From: Gymnorhina tibicen
Lineage: Eukaryota; Chordata; Aves; Passeriformes; Artamidae
Assembly: GCA_013399875.1 (NCBI GenBank)
Contig: VXAZ01006807.1
Coordinates: forward strand, 248,001-312,000
Direction of reading: 5' to 3'
DNA length: 64,000 nucleotides
The notes under the pieces are model-generated. The model made no database searches. It was not told the DNA's origin and saw nothing but the letters and a program-made list of their open reading frames with translations. Shown one piece after another: positions 13,901 to 25,946 of the stretch. Positions within the stretch are counted from its first letter, which is position 1; each line of letters starts with the position of its first letter. The position numbers were made by a program, and so were the translations under genes.

Positions 13901-14700
13901 AGATTTTTACTGCAAAGAAAACTGTGTTACTAAACTTTGTTCTGATGAAAAATTTACACTAATTTTCTGCATTAATACTTCTGTGATCACAACACAGCAG
14001 ACCTGCCTCTCAGGAAACACATTCAAATTATTTTTGTTTCAGTGCAGCTGGGAGTGAAGTACACAGTGAAGTGGGTTGGCACCACCACCAAGACAGCTAT
14101 CTTACAAAGCCAGATAAAGACTTGAGCTTATAGTGGGTGGGTTTGGTTCAGCCAGAAAGACAGTACAAGTCCTGGCGAAGGCAGGGATGTGCATTCATTA
14201 GCCTAGCACGAGTGCTGCGGTGGAGAGGACACAACACTCCCTGTTCTCCTAAGGGTAGCATTCAATGGATGATTTTGTGGTACCAAGCCCAGTACCTAGA
14301 ACCCACCAGCAATGATATACTTGTTCACCTGCAATTTGGTGGTTGTATCACTGAAGCAAGAGAATGGCAGAATAGCATGGCAAGAATAAAAAATCATACA
14401 CACACAGCATTGTGTTGTCCAGTATTAGAACTAAAAATAGAATGATCTTTGGAAAAGGATGAGGGGAAGAGTATAATCTAAAAGGAAAACAGAGGCATAT
14501 TTACCAGTCTGCATGTTACTAGGCAGTGTTGGTCTTCTCCCACCTGAAAAGTGTAGTGGACATACCTGGGGGAACATGGTAATAGCCAGGACACAGGGTA
14601 TTCTCGTCCCAGCCTGCATTCAGCTCAGAGATTTCCCAAGTAATGGCTTGTGTGTCTCCAACCTTTTCCCATGAACCTGCCTGGTATTCCCCTTAATTCA
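4958..14700. other. Gene-poor upstream DNA
   Basis: AT-rich sequence without a recognisable exon, RNA gene or complete transposable element. The longest open frame is 177 codons at 11719-12252 (+). It has unremarkable composition, no recognised domain and no supporting promoter or splice context. A simple AAATA-rich stretch lies around 11420-11455. Confidence 0.55.
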
Positions 14701-15009
14701 TGGTAGGAGATTATGTTCTTGGTCTGGATGATGCTAATTCTGTGCTTCTTGTTTATGCAGCTTCTTCTCCCCCCTCCAAGTCCCTTTCCAAGGGAAGGAG
14801 TGCCTATAAATCGCCTGTTTACACACCAGTGTAGCACTACTGGCAAAAGCACGCAGGCAGACCGATGTATTCCTCCGGCAAGTACTTTCTGCTCGGAAGG
14901 AAGTAACTTTATCATGTTTTCTTTCTAACACTGACGCAGTGGTGCGTTTTCTCTCCTCACAACCACGTAAGCAAGCAGGCGACTTGAGCCTTCACCATTA
15001 ACCTTTTGG

Positions 15010-15420
15010 ACCAGCAAATTCTTTCCCCAACCGAGCCACTGCAGCCCGAGAGGTGCCGGTCGCGCCCCAGAGCCCCGGCTCCCGCTCGTCCTTGCCAGGG
15101 CCCTTCCCGGCCGGGCGGGAGGAAATGCGGCCCCGCGGCCTCGCACCGCCCCCACCCTCGCCCCGGGGAAGGGGGGCTGGAGACGGCGCTGAGCCCGCTT
15201 TTTGTTGGAACAAACATTTCCCCGTGCCGATGAGGAAACCCGCCGCGGCCGGGGCTGGGGGAGGGGGGATTTCCTTCCCATTGTCTGCCGGGCTCGGCGC
15301 TCCCGGCCCCCGCTTCCAGTGAAAGTGAATGGCCGGGAGGGACCCGCCGCAGGGCTCGTGTTAGACACCCAACTACTGCGGATAAACGCAGGAGTCGGGG
15401 CTAGCCCAGCCCGGCTAACC
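15010..15420. promoter_or_regulatory. Upstream CpG island, transcript unassigned
   Basis: A sharp rise in G+C with dense CpG dinucleotides over about 400 bp (for example around 15055-15065, 15105-15150 and 15235-15260), surrounded by AT-rich DNA. In vertebrates an unmethylated island this size usually marks a promoter. It lies about 2.5 kb upstream of the inferred ZMYND11 exon 1. It could drive an alternative ZMYND11 first exon, a divergent non-coding transcript, or an upstream gene on the other strand. No coding exon is recognisable within it. Open frames on both strands here (up to 147 codons on the - strand) reflect the scarcity of stop codons in GC-rich DNA. Confidence 0.65.
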
Positions 15421-15429
15421 GGGCTTCAA

Positions 15430-17310
15430 AGCTGTACACTGACAAGCATTGAAAAGTCTTCACAATACACATAAAAATAAGCCAAAACGAGACAAAAATG
15501 CATCCTTTTTATCCTTCAACGTGCATCTGAAGGCTATATAATGCAAACAGTTACTCAGGGGACCTAATGAGGATATCAAAATATCCCCAAACCAGGCCCA
15601 TGAATACCCATTTATAAGCTCTATGCCTGTCTTTCTACACCTGATTTAATTCACTGCCCACCAGCTCAGAGAAGGTAACGTGGCTATGGTTGCAGACACT
15701 CCCTACGTGTTTGCTTTAGGATACCTTGTTCTTTCCAAAATCAAATATTTGTATCCTGAAACAAATATTTGGAGGTGGTCCAGACTAGCCTTTATAAGTA
15801 TGTTAAGTACAGGAGATTGTTGGCAAGTGGTAGACTCCAAGTAAAAACCTGTACGGTAGGCAAGCCATAAGGCTTCCGCCCTCCATGTGCTTCCATGCTG
15901 GTGAAACTGCGGCCTGGGTATTTATTTGACAGCTCTCTATGAGTCCTGTGAGAGATAAAGGGCTAAAACCTCTTTATACTGAAGATAGCTGAACTTCTGC
16001 CTTAAATAAATATTTACATAGGTAAGGAGAAGGCACTGCGGCAGAGCAATAAATCTTTCACTAGAGAAGCTGAGACTGGCTTTGGAGCTTTGTTTTGGAG
16101 TTATGGCAAATCCCCCCAGGCGACCCAGTAGTTGGGGATACCTGGCTGTTCGGGGTGAAGAATTAAAAATGGTTATGTGGCTGCTAGCTATGTTTGTTTG
16201 TCCTCTGATTCTGGACGCAAAAATCAGTGTGCCTTAACGATGCCGGCTTGAGCAGAGCTGTTGGCTTGACTGCATGGTAGAAACAGCAGAAACTATAACG
16301 ACCCCAACTTTTTTTTTTCCCCCTGTATATAAATATAGCTCAGATGCAATTTGAACAGAGAAGGTTTCAAAGAAAGCTAAGACAGGCAAGCCAACAATAT
16401 CCCATGGAAACTTGGCATATATTTCTATCAAACTTCTTTTGAAAATGACATGCCTTAACGAAATCACAGCCAAACATCACAAATAAATGCTTAAAATAAG
16501 GTAGTCTTTTTGTAATTATATTGACGGTAAATCCCTTTTTACTTAAAAAATTGCCTGTAAATTTCATTTGCTTTTTATTAATACAAGCAATATAATGCAG
16601 TTAATAAATTATAGTACCACTATTGGGTATCTGCCCAATGCCTCAAGCACTCTTTGAAAGCAGATTACCAGCACTTTCTTTCCTATTTATTTTAGATAAT
16701 GTAAAATGTCCTTTCATATTTAAATGCATAATAGAAGTAAGACTTTATCACAGTCGTGCAACTAACCATTATTTGCATTCTATTTTCAAAGTGGATGTAA
16801 AGTCCTGATGCAGCAGTCTCAAAGAAACTGTGTGGGTTTAGATACTACTAGAAATCTTATTTACTGGACACACTGAAGAAACTTTCACTGTTCAGTGTGC
16901 AAACTCTGTTTAATCTTCGACTGACCAGGCACAATGGATGCATCTTTTTCAACATTAGCACTACTATTTCCTTCTACTATTTTAGTAATATTAACGACTA
17001 CTCATATGACTCGATTTTTTTGCATGCATAAATGTTTATAGAACTAAGCTTACAGTATATTTTAATAAAAGTAAAATTCTAGTCAAGTTAATTAATTGTG
17101 AAGTGTGTTACTTATCCATTAATAATTCCTGAAATATTTCAGAAACTTTAGAATGTATTTCCCTAGACATTTATTAATATTTATCTCACAGTCCATAAAA
17201 AAACAGTATAAAATGTACATGTTTTCTTGTTACTTACATATATATATATGTTCCTATAAAGTTATGTATTTTGTATCACTATGTATTTCCCAACCCTGCA
17301 GTGCAAGTAT
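15430..17310. other. Spacer between the two CpG islands
   Basis: Mostly AT-rich sequence, with no exon or RNA gene recognised. It contains a short TA-rich stretch near 17235. If the upstream island is an alternative promoter, this stretch would be part of its first intron. Confidence 0.5.
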
Positions 17311-17314
17311 GGCT

Positions 17315-17378
17315 AACAGTTGGACTCAACGATCATAAAGGTCTTTTCCAATCTAAATGATTCTATGATTCTGTGATC
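17315..17378 (+). mobile_element. CR1 LINE 3' end fragment
   Basis: The segment reads as the conserved 3' end of avian CR1: a GTTGGACTCAACGATC-like block, then AAAGGTCTTTTCCAA, ending in ATTCTATG/ATTCTGTG octamer-type repeats that form the CR1 tail. Only the last 60 bases or so are clear, so it is a severely 5'-truncated copy, as is usual for CR1. The tail points right, towards the ZMYND11 promoter. Confidence 0.85.
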
Positions 17379-17764
17379 TACAGTTCACGACGTACTGACA
17401 ACTCTGAGACAGGCCGTTGATTCTCTGTGTTTCAGTTTCTATTGCTCAAGGTGAGTGTCTACTTCCAAAAACGTTATCTGTCATTTCTCCAAGTTGGACT
17501 TCATGATAGGAGGAATTTCCATGTATCAAGGCCGGATAAGCACCACATTTTCCCTCTGCAACAAGAGAGGGTCCAGACCTAAGACTATGACAAAATACAT
17601 ACATAATAAATAGTTAAAGATCCGTTTCAAATGTATTATTAAAAAAAAATAATAAAAGAAACAAACAGCAACTCCAGCAGACACCACTAGAGTTCTCCTT
17701 CTCCCAAATATCCCTAGCACCATCCTAAACCCTGTTTACCCCAGAAACCTGAACTGTGGACAGA

Positions 17765-17926
17765 CAGAAGAGGAGAGAGAGAGAGAAAATTCAGACGCAA
17801 TAAAACTCTGAGGGGAAAAATATGTGGAAGGAGGAGGCAGCAGCGGCCTGGGGAAGGGATTGAAAAGTTTCCCCTGGCTTAACTTCTCCCCCCCTGCAGC
17901 AGCAGAAGCAGCGCCAGCAGCACAAG
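17765..17926 (+). other. ZMYND11: Probable 5' UTR exon 1 of ZMYND11
   Basis: The 3' boundary is set by AAG|GTGAGAG, a near-consensus splice donor with intron bases beginning at 17927. It lies at the left edge of the CpG island on the same strand as the coding exon. The exon is rich in CAGCAG/GAGGAG and follows a GAGA tract at about 17773-17786. Its 5' end is a guess because no transcription start can be read directly. Splicing to 62334 joins ...CACAAG to CTGACCAG..., upstream of the start codon. A short upstream frame (17822-17863) lies inside. Other possible donors in the island, such as the GTAAGG near 19426, could define alternative first exons. Confidence 0.55.
17822..17863 (+). other. 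Upstream ORF in the ZMYND11 leader (13 codons)
   Basis: An ATG at 17822 opens a 13-codon frame (MWKEEAAAAWGRD) closed by TGA at 17861-17863, entirely within the inferred exon 1. If transcription starts upstream of it, ribosomes would have to pass or reinitiate after it before reaching the main ATG. The context has A at -3 and T at +4, so it is moderate. Whether it matters depends on the true transcription start. Confidence 0.4.
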
Positions 17927-18897
17927 GTGAGAGAGACTTTTAAGTCTGGGGAGGAGGGGTGTGTGTGCGGGAGGGGGGGTGAATTTACAGCCCTGTGGAT
18001 ATTTCTGTGTCTGCCTCCCTGGCTTTGGGGTGCGAGAGACGCCGTGTCTCATGCTGGGTGGATTTTTTTTTTTTAATATGATGGAGGATTATAAACATGG
18101 CGCCTTAAAAAAACTACAAAATCATGTACACACTGTTCCAAGGAGATGGGGGAGAGGGGACAGGGGAAGGGCTGGGCACCAGGGGAGGGGGCAATCCTTC
18201 CCCGCGGGGTGCCGTATGAGGAGGGGGGAGCAATTATACTTAATAATAAAATGTGTGGGGCTGGGGGGGGGAGATGGAAGGCGGGATTTTTTTATTATTA
18301 TTAGTATTTCATTTTTCGGAGTGGGCAGGATTATCTGGCAGCCCGCTTGGAAACCGAGGAGGAGAAGGGGACGGCGGCGGAGCGTGTGTGATTATTAACG
18401 GCGATTATTTTTGTCCCCACACCTTCCCCGGTCGAATTTCGGCTGAGAGGCGGTGGCGGGTCCCCCGCGCCCCCGTGCCGAGTTGCAGCCAGCCCCGGGG
18501 CCGGGGCGAGAGGAGGTGGGGTGGGGAGAGGGGCGCTCCGGAGAGAATCGCCGCTACCAGCGCTCCGCGCGGGCCTGCAGGGCGCGGGGGAGCCGGGGAC
18601 TCGCGTGAGAGGCGAGGCCGGGCTGGGTGTGGTGCAGCCCGGCCTCAGCACCGTCATCCCTCGGCCCCGCTTTCTCCCACACTTGGGGCCACCGCTTTGC
18701 TCCCCACTTTCTCCCGCTTTCCTTTCGCTCACGCACCCCCGCCGCCGCCGCATTTCCTCGCTGGGGAGGGGGATGCCTGCTTGGAGGACGGGTCTTGGCC
18801 CGAGTAATGGCAGCTGCTCGACAGCGCCGAGGCTCCACAGGAGAGAGACGGCGGGGCCCCAGCAGGCCGGGCGAGGGGCCACGGCTGCCGTGCTCGC

Positions 18898-18926
18898 GGG
18901 GGGCAGGGGAGGGGATGGGGAAAGGG
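18898..18926 (+). other. Canonical G-quadruplex motif
   Basis: Five G-runs (6, 4, 4, 4 and 3 bases) are separated by loops of 1 to 3 bases. This satisfies the strict four-tract rule several ways, including three consecutive four-G tracts. It lies about 1 kb inside intron 1 on the non-template strand, so it could also form in the nascent RNA and favour R-loops. Confidence 0.7.
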
Positions 18927-19982
18927 TGAACTCAGAGCCCCAGCCCTCCTCCGCCGGCGGCTGCGGGCGGTGCCACCCCAGCGGCCGGGACGGCCTCGCC
19001 GCCCGGCGGGGCACCGGGGGCCCGGGATCGCCTCGTCCGTCCCCCGGCTCAGCCCCGGGGGCTTCCTCGCCTCCCCCGTGTGCTCTGGGGCAGGGTCCGA
19101 GGGAAAAGGGGGCGATTTCTCCGCCGCCCCCCCGGCTCCCCGCGCCCTCCGGGAGCAGCGCGTTCGCTGCCCCCAGCCGGGAAGGGCCCTCCCGGGGCTG
19201 TGCCGGACTTGGCGGTTCGGGGAATGCGAGCTGGCGACGGGCTCGCTTTTGTTGGCGTTCTGGGGAGCTTTGTGTGTATGCACCCCCGAAGCCGTGTCTG
19301 CAGATAACTGCCCTCGGTGCACTTTGTGGGGTGTTCGCCTTCTCCCCCTCCCTCGGGGCTGCTCAGAGGCCTGTCTCCTTTCTTTTCGGGGAAAGGATGG
19401 AAGTGTAGGTGTGGGAGTGCCTGTGGTAAGGATGATGGGGAGCTTCGGTGCGCTTTCCTGACCTTTTGTGTGTTCAGACAGCAGCCCTCCTGTAAAATGC
19501 TGATGTTAAGGATTTGGGAAACTTTGCGTGTCTTTTGGGGCTTCTCCTGAAACCAGCAGACTTTGGGAATTTGTTTTTGGTCTTCTGTAAACTTTACAGA
19601 TGCTAGAGATGGGGTGGCTTGAGAAGAGGAAAAAGAGTGAAAAAACTTAATTCGGAGCTGGTTGGTTTTATGATTTAACCTGGAATCATCTGGCATGGTC
19701 TCTGTATTGTAGGAGTAATTCTATTTATTGTAGTTTTAAGAAGATCTTATTGTAGTAGAAAAGAAAAAGAGTGGAAAATGCTTTCTTGTCCTAGATAACG
19801 CTGATATTTTTCCATTTCTCTTGCTTTTGTAGGAAATTGTTTAATTCTTTAGGGGTGAATGCTGAGACAGGTGTCAGGAGGGGGGAAAATGGGAGGGGAA
19901 ATGCCAGTTTGTGGTTCAGGTTGCACTCCTTTGGGTTTATAGTTCCTTATCCTTCAGTATGCAGGACCTGGCATCTCTCCAC

Positions 19983-20047
19983 TTTTTTTTTTTTTTTTTT
20001 TTTNNNNNNNNNNNNNNNNNNNNNNNNNNNNNNTTTTTTTTTTTTTT
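19983..20047. other. Assembly gap inside a poly-T run
   Basis: 21 T, then 30 N (20004-20033), then 14 T. The gap interrupts a homopolymer, so its true length and content are unknown. The run could simply be a long poly-T, or it could hide a collapsed simple repeat. Confidence 0.95.
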
Positions 20048-20667
20048 AATTATCAACCACTCTTGAGTGTGCTACAGAAAGTCTTTAGGGAAGTAGACTG
20101 TTTGCTGACTAATGTGTTGTATGAAAGTGGAAGTGCCCACAAAATAATTCCCACTTTTATGGGATTTTTGGCATTAATTAATTCCCACTGTGGATTTATG
20201 GCCTTAAAATTCCAGTTTTTCCGTGCATAAACAAACCCTCTCTGCTTTGACCAGATAGTTGCGTGGGGAAGAGAGGGAAGGGAATGGTTCATGGGGTGGG
20301 TAGTTCGACAGAGAGCACTTTATCTTGCTGATGGTGAGTTCAGTTTTAGTGAGTGGGGAAAAAAGTGACAGTGTTCATGACTCTGTTGGTTGTGCTATGG
20401 ATGGTGGTCTCTGCATCTGCAACTGGTATTTGGTATTGGGTTCAGCAGCAAAGGTCTAAGCGAGAAAAATGACTCTTCCACTCCACCTCATGAACTGGAT
20501 AATGTGATGGAAATTGTCCTGTGTTGAAGTCAGCTTTGTAAGGGGAGCTGTGAGTCTGTGGATGTTGGGTGGGGGTCTTAAAACTTTGGTGATGTGCTAG
20601 AAGATACTCTTCAACAGTTTGAAGCTTTGTAGCAAAAGTTTTACGGGGTAGCTCACCTCTGAAAGTG

Positions 20668-20670
20668 TTG

Positions 20671-20700
<30 letters not shown>
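20668..20700 (+). repeat. (TTTTG)n microsatellite
   Basis: Six to seven pentanucleotide units on the + strand within intron 1. There is no obvious LINE or SINE body next to it, so it is best read as a simple repeat. Confidence 0.9.
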
Positions 20701-20701
<1 letters not shown>

Positions 20702-23700
20702 CATCTAAGCAAGCCCTTGCAGGTATTAAATATAAATGTAAAAAACCAAATTGAGTTTGTTCACCATAAATCAAAATTCTTAGTAGTTTGACTTAGTCCT
20801 TCTGTAGTATGAGCCAGAGGAATGCTTCATAACTTTTCAGGAAAAAAGAGTGAGCACTATTGGAGCGACAAGAATTTCATGACTGGAATTGCTGTGCGCA
20901 CAATCTGTGACGGGTACGTTGTGTGCCGTGTGTCCATACTGTTTGCAGGCAGCAGGCATTCTGTGGGCATCTACTGTTCAAGTGTCCTGGGTTTCCCCCT
21001 GCCTTGGAGCAGAGAGGAGAAGGGACTGTTCCGGATGACATGAGGCTTCTGCAGCAGAAGAGCCCGCATTGTGTTTTTGGCCTAAGGTGATCTCAAAAAC
21101 TAGTGAGACATCGAAAGGCTGTGAAGTGTGTTTGGTATTTCTGCCTGCATGTAAATAAAACATACTGGGTGCTGTTAGTGACGTGGTGCTCCCCGAGAAG
21201 AAAACGATGTGGATGGGCTATGAATTTGGCCTCAAACTCACCTTGAAGTGGCTCAGGCTCCATCTAGACTGTTGTGCATTTCTACCAGAGCACCACAGCT
21301 TGGGGACCACTGAACTGTGCCATCTGCAGTCGCTTGGGTAGAATAAGATACTTCAGAAGGAAATAGAGAAAAGATAACATTGAAGATGTTTTCTTAATTT
21401 TAGGCATCTAAATGTCTCTGTAGTCATCTGCATTATCTAGTCAGTTGGCAAATTGTGTCATTTCACACAGTTTGAGAATGAGGGGGAATTTTAGAATTAG
21501 GAGACGTTTTGAAATTAAAGACTGAACTTCAGTCAATTAAAGTTCGCAAATTTTGGACATACGTGTAACTAGTTTTCATAGTAACTGCTTTCCACAGTCT
21601 TTCAGAGCATTTATCTCTGGAAGCGCGTGAAGACTTCAGGCAGTGCGAATCAGTCCAGGCTAAAAGTTCTGAAAGAGGGACAAGGTGATGATGAAGATGT
21701 CTTCAGTAAATTCCTGATTTTCTTCTTAAATGACTTTTTAGCTAGATCCAGATTGGTATAAAGATGTCTTTTACCCATAATGCAGGTTGTTACAAATGCT
21801 AACTAGAACTATAAACAAAATTAATCTCTGCAAGGTATATGTGCCTCACACCAGTGATGAACTTGGTTCGTAAAATGTGGAATTGTTTAAAATTACTGGC
21901 CAAATGCACACAAGATTTTACTTTCCTGAATGAAGTAGAGTTTGGAGATTTTTGCAAAAGTTTGGTCAGAATTGTTGGCACAATATCTATCCAGCAGATA
22001 TATAAATTTGTTTCAGATCCTGACCACTGATTTTCTTAATTGCAGTGGTTTTCCTTCCATATAATAGGACTTTGTTTAGACATCCTTCTTGCCCTGATTG
22101 TTTAGGAGTTAATGTCAGTCATGTTCTTTATCTGCGGAGGGTTTTGTGCCTTGGTTTTTGTTGGGTTTGTTTAGTCTCAGGATATGGTGAACACTCCCAC
22201 TGTACATGTGTAGTACCTGGAGCAGGGTGCCCTTGGTAGCTGGGCAGTGCAACGTATGTCATCTTTTATATAGCTCATACATTTTAGGCTGTCAAGTGTT
22301 GCTTGTGCTAAACATTGTGAACAAAGATTGTTCTTGTCAGGTTCTGGATCATTTTTCATCAGTTGAATGTAAATTTAGCTCATAATTGGTTTATTGTTCT
22401 AAGGTTTAATCTTCCAGTCGCAAGAGTGCAGCCTGCAAAATAGGTAGTTTATAAGATGACGTAATGACTCCCTTTTTCAGGAATTTCTTTATTTGTTGTT
22501 GGTGAGAGTATATGAAATGCAAAACAAATGGTTTGTGGAAAGCTCCACAAGCCCCTTCATTCCTGGGTGTAGGGGAGGTAACTGGGAGTAGACTGACACC
22601 AGAGTGGCTGTATACAGTACAATAACCAGTGTGGTCCTAAGCCTGCACAGGTGAACTCCTGTGGCACACAGGGCCGTCTGATTTCCAAGGCCTCTCCACG
22701 TGCAGCTCCCAGAAACACCAGGGCTGGATCGAGCCCATTTTTTTCACCATATTTTCAGTTGTATCTTTGAATATAATTTTATCATCTCTTTAAACCAATG
22801 TCTGCCATCAAGTAAATTGTGAAAGCCTGAACTGTCTCTTTGTTTATTTCTGTCATGCTGTGAATATTGAATTATATGAAAAAAAAATGAAGGGTAAACC
22901 TAGCATTTTAGTAAGATTTCATTCATATTTATTTCTTCTCTTTTTTTTTTCTCCCTGAAACGACCAGGGTCTTTTAAGTCCTCTGGGCAGGCGACAGCAG
23001 GCACAGTGGTGATACATACTGACATGTCCATGAACCCAAGTTAAAGCTCATGGTGTCTAATTTTAGCCAGCTTTGGTAATATCCCATCGGAGCCTGATCC
23101 TGTAGCTCTACCATGTAGATAAATCTAAAGAGTAGCTATTGAGAGTTTTGTGTACAAAAAGACTGGTTTTGATTTTCTTCCAGTCTTTCATTTTACACTT
23201 CACTAGAATGCAAAAGTATTTGTTACGAAAATACAGAGAAATGTAATTTGAGTTTAAAGTATGTTATTGCTTAAAAAGGCAGTAGTAGTTGTAATTTCAA
23301 AATTGGAAATATATTAAAAATATAAGTAAAATATGGTTAATTGGTGTACCTACTAACAATCAGAATGTCTTTACATATACCTTTACACTGTATTCAGTTT
23401 TAAATTCCAGGATTAAATAATTGCAGAATAAAACATTGTGAATTAATGATTATGAGTCTTCATAGAACTCTCACTTGTAGTGTCATACAAACTAATTCTT
23501 AACAAATAATTTTAACACCAGACACAGTGAAATTTAAAGTACGAAAATCCACTTATTCATTAAAAAATTAATTTAAATATGCCAACAAAAATACCAGTAA
23601 TATTCCGTTCACCCTCTTTGTGGAAATTGCATTTTTTGTATGCAAAGAACTGGTCTCACTGTCTTAATTAATTTTTTATCCATAATGGGATACTATTGAT

Positions 23701-25946
23701 TTGAGGTCTAGTAACTGAAAAAAAGAAGGGTTAAACATATTCCTGCTACCTCTCATTTCTCCTGTATTTGTTAATATGTTAAATATTAAGCCAACTTGCG
23801 TTATATTCAAATCTATGATTTTAATGATTTTAATGATTAAAATCTATGATTATGATTTTAATGTAGCTGGCTTAACTATGTTTTGGTTACAGACTGTGGG
23901 ACTCTGCTAGTAGGTGTAGTACTCCAGAGCAGTATTTTGGCAAGTGGGTATTTGTACTTTGATCCCATGCACTTAGGGCATGGCATTGTTATCTGGTCTT
24001 TTAAAGAGAGGTGGATGGGAGTTGCATGCTGTGACTCATGGGACGTGGCACTTAGTTTACTAATTTTAGCTGAGCAATTCTTGTCTGTCAACCTTAGGTT
24101 TTATTTGAACCTTCTGGAAAAGCGATGAAGTGAAGCAAAATGGAGTTGAGAGAAAATGATTATCAGAATCCCAAAGTAGCTAGAAACAGTATGCAGTGAA
24201 AAAGAAATTAAAAGTATGTAAGCTATGTTTATTGCTCAACAAATCTTTAAGATCTGAGAGACTGATCTGAGGGCTTTATCTTTCTTAGCACGCTATCATT
24301 TTCTGTTAAGTCTCACACAACATTTATGCATTCACTAAGAGAGGATCTCACACTACAGATACCTGTTTGCAATTACAGATGCTTCTCAAGTCAGAAACCA
24401 AACACCAGCCAAGTCTGTATTGGCTGCTTGTGCCTTATTACTATTTTCTTGGTGTCACTGCTTGTAAAAGAGAACTTCCAAAGAGGAGATAGTCTGTGCC
24501 TTGCATAACACTGCAGTGTGTGCATTCACATGCACAAATTAAAGTGGAAATTCTGCCTCAGAATGGTGGGGGTTTCTCCAGTTTTCCTTCTGGTCGGTTG
24601 TTAATTTTGTGATCAGTGTCTTATGAGCTGTCATTGACTTCAGAGACAAGCTGGAACCCAGAGTTTATGCATAATCTCCTTCCCCCAAGCAATTACTAGG
24701 ATCCAGGTTCAAAATTGTACAAAATCAAAACAAAAGAATTGCTATTTCATAAAATGTAATCAAAGGCCACACAGTCACTGATTGTTCACTGATGAAAATT
24801 GATATTCACTGCAGAAAATTCATTGTTACCCATAGATTAATATTAATATAATGATGGAGACCTTGATCATATAAGCACTTGTTTCCCACAGGCATGAAAA
24901 TGCATAGGCCTTGGAGCATACTGATGAATAAGTTTAGTTTCACAAAATAGTTTTAAAAATTAAAACCTTATGTATAACTCCAGTATTCCAGGAAGAACAC
25001 AGTTAAAATTTGTTATGCCAATACAGTTTTATGTAATGCTGTATTTTTGATCCTTCTACTGGAGTCGCATAGCAGTGTTACATGGGCATGCCTTTTCAAT
25101 ATCAGCAGTATGACTGTTGATTTTTTTGCACATGCTAAATTTTACCTTCATGGTTGTTTCCACTGAAGCTAAGGCAATACATGTACATTAGTCTTTGAAG
25201 GAATTTACAGTGCTTCTGAAAAGAACAGAGAAAATATGGATAATATTTTTCTGTTAGTGATTTCTGCCATTTTCTGTATAGCTTAAATCCTCTGTGTTAT
25301 AGAAAACCTTAATTATAGATAAAGAAATGGTAAAAGAAGAAATTCCTACTGGAAGAGCCAATACCATATGAAAAGAAAGGTTTATTTTTACATTAGGAGA
25401 GCTAGAAAACAGATATATCAGGAAACTGTGTATTTTAACATCGTTTCAAAATTACGGAAATTGTGAATGTGCAAGCAGGCTAAGTAATACTTTTTTTTTT
25501 AATCATAGAACATAAGTTAAAAACCTGAATTCTGAAAGTTACCTTGATTCACCCTGTTCTTATCATTTACCTGAGAACAGTAGGCAAATCTAGGCAATCC
25601 TTTTTGCTCCACGCAACAAATTGTTTAGAGCGGGTAATGTTCTCCTCACCTTGTGCTTCTATTCCTTCTTTGTTAAACATTCAAAATTGCATAAAACTTT
25701 TTTTCTTTATTTTTAATTAAAAGTGAAGAATTGTTATTAGTTTTTTTCCTAGGAACCAGACTGACACCATTTTTAGCTTCGCATAACTATAGTTGAGAAT
25801 TTAGGACGTTCCTAAGAACGTCCATGGCTGCATGGACCTTTTCTCATGAAGCTTCAGTGTCAGTCATCACGTGCAAGCTGACACTTGAATGTAATATGAC
25901 ACACTGAATAATTTGGCATTGGCACTAAAATAAAAAAAAAAAAAAG

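Larger units (their letters stand above)
17760..19420 (+). promoter_or_regulatory. ZMYND11: ZMYND11 promoter-associated CpG island
   Basis: About 1.5 kb of G+C-rich, CpG-dense sequence. The most extreme part is 18420-19240, and composition falls back to AT-rich after about 19450. The probable first exon sits at the left edge, so most of the island lies in the start of intron 1, as is common for broadly expressed genes. I see no clear TATA box, which fits a CpG-island promoter with dispersed starts. A long frame through it (295 codons, 18521-19408) has the Arg/Pro/Gly/Ala-rich composition of translated GC-rich DNA, and I do not regard it as a protein. Confidence 0.75.

Noticed and set aside
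14925..15368. 147-codon - strand frame over the upstream CpG island
   Set aside because: Basic, Pro/Arg/Gly-rich composition with competing frames on both strands. There is no supporting splice or domain evidence.
18521..19408. 295-codon + strand open frame in the CpG island, with overlapping - strand frames of 197-227 codons
   Set aside because: Pro/Gly/Arg/Ala-rich translations in several frames and on both strands at once, as expected where GC-rich DNA has few stop codons. No domain is recognised.
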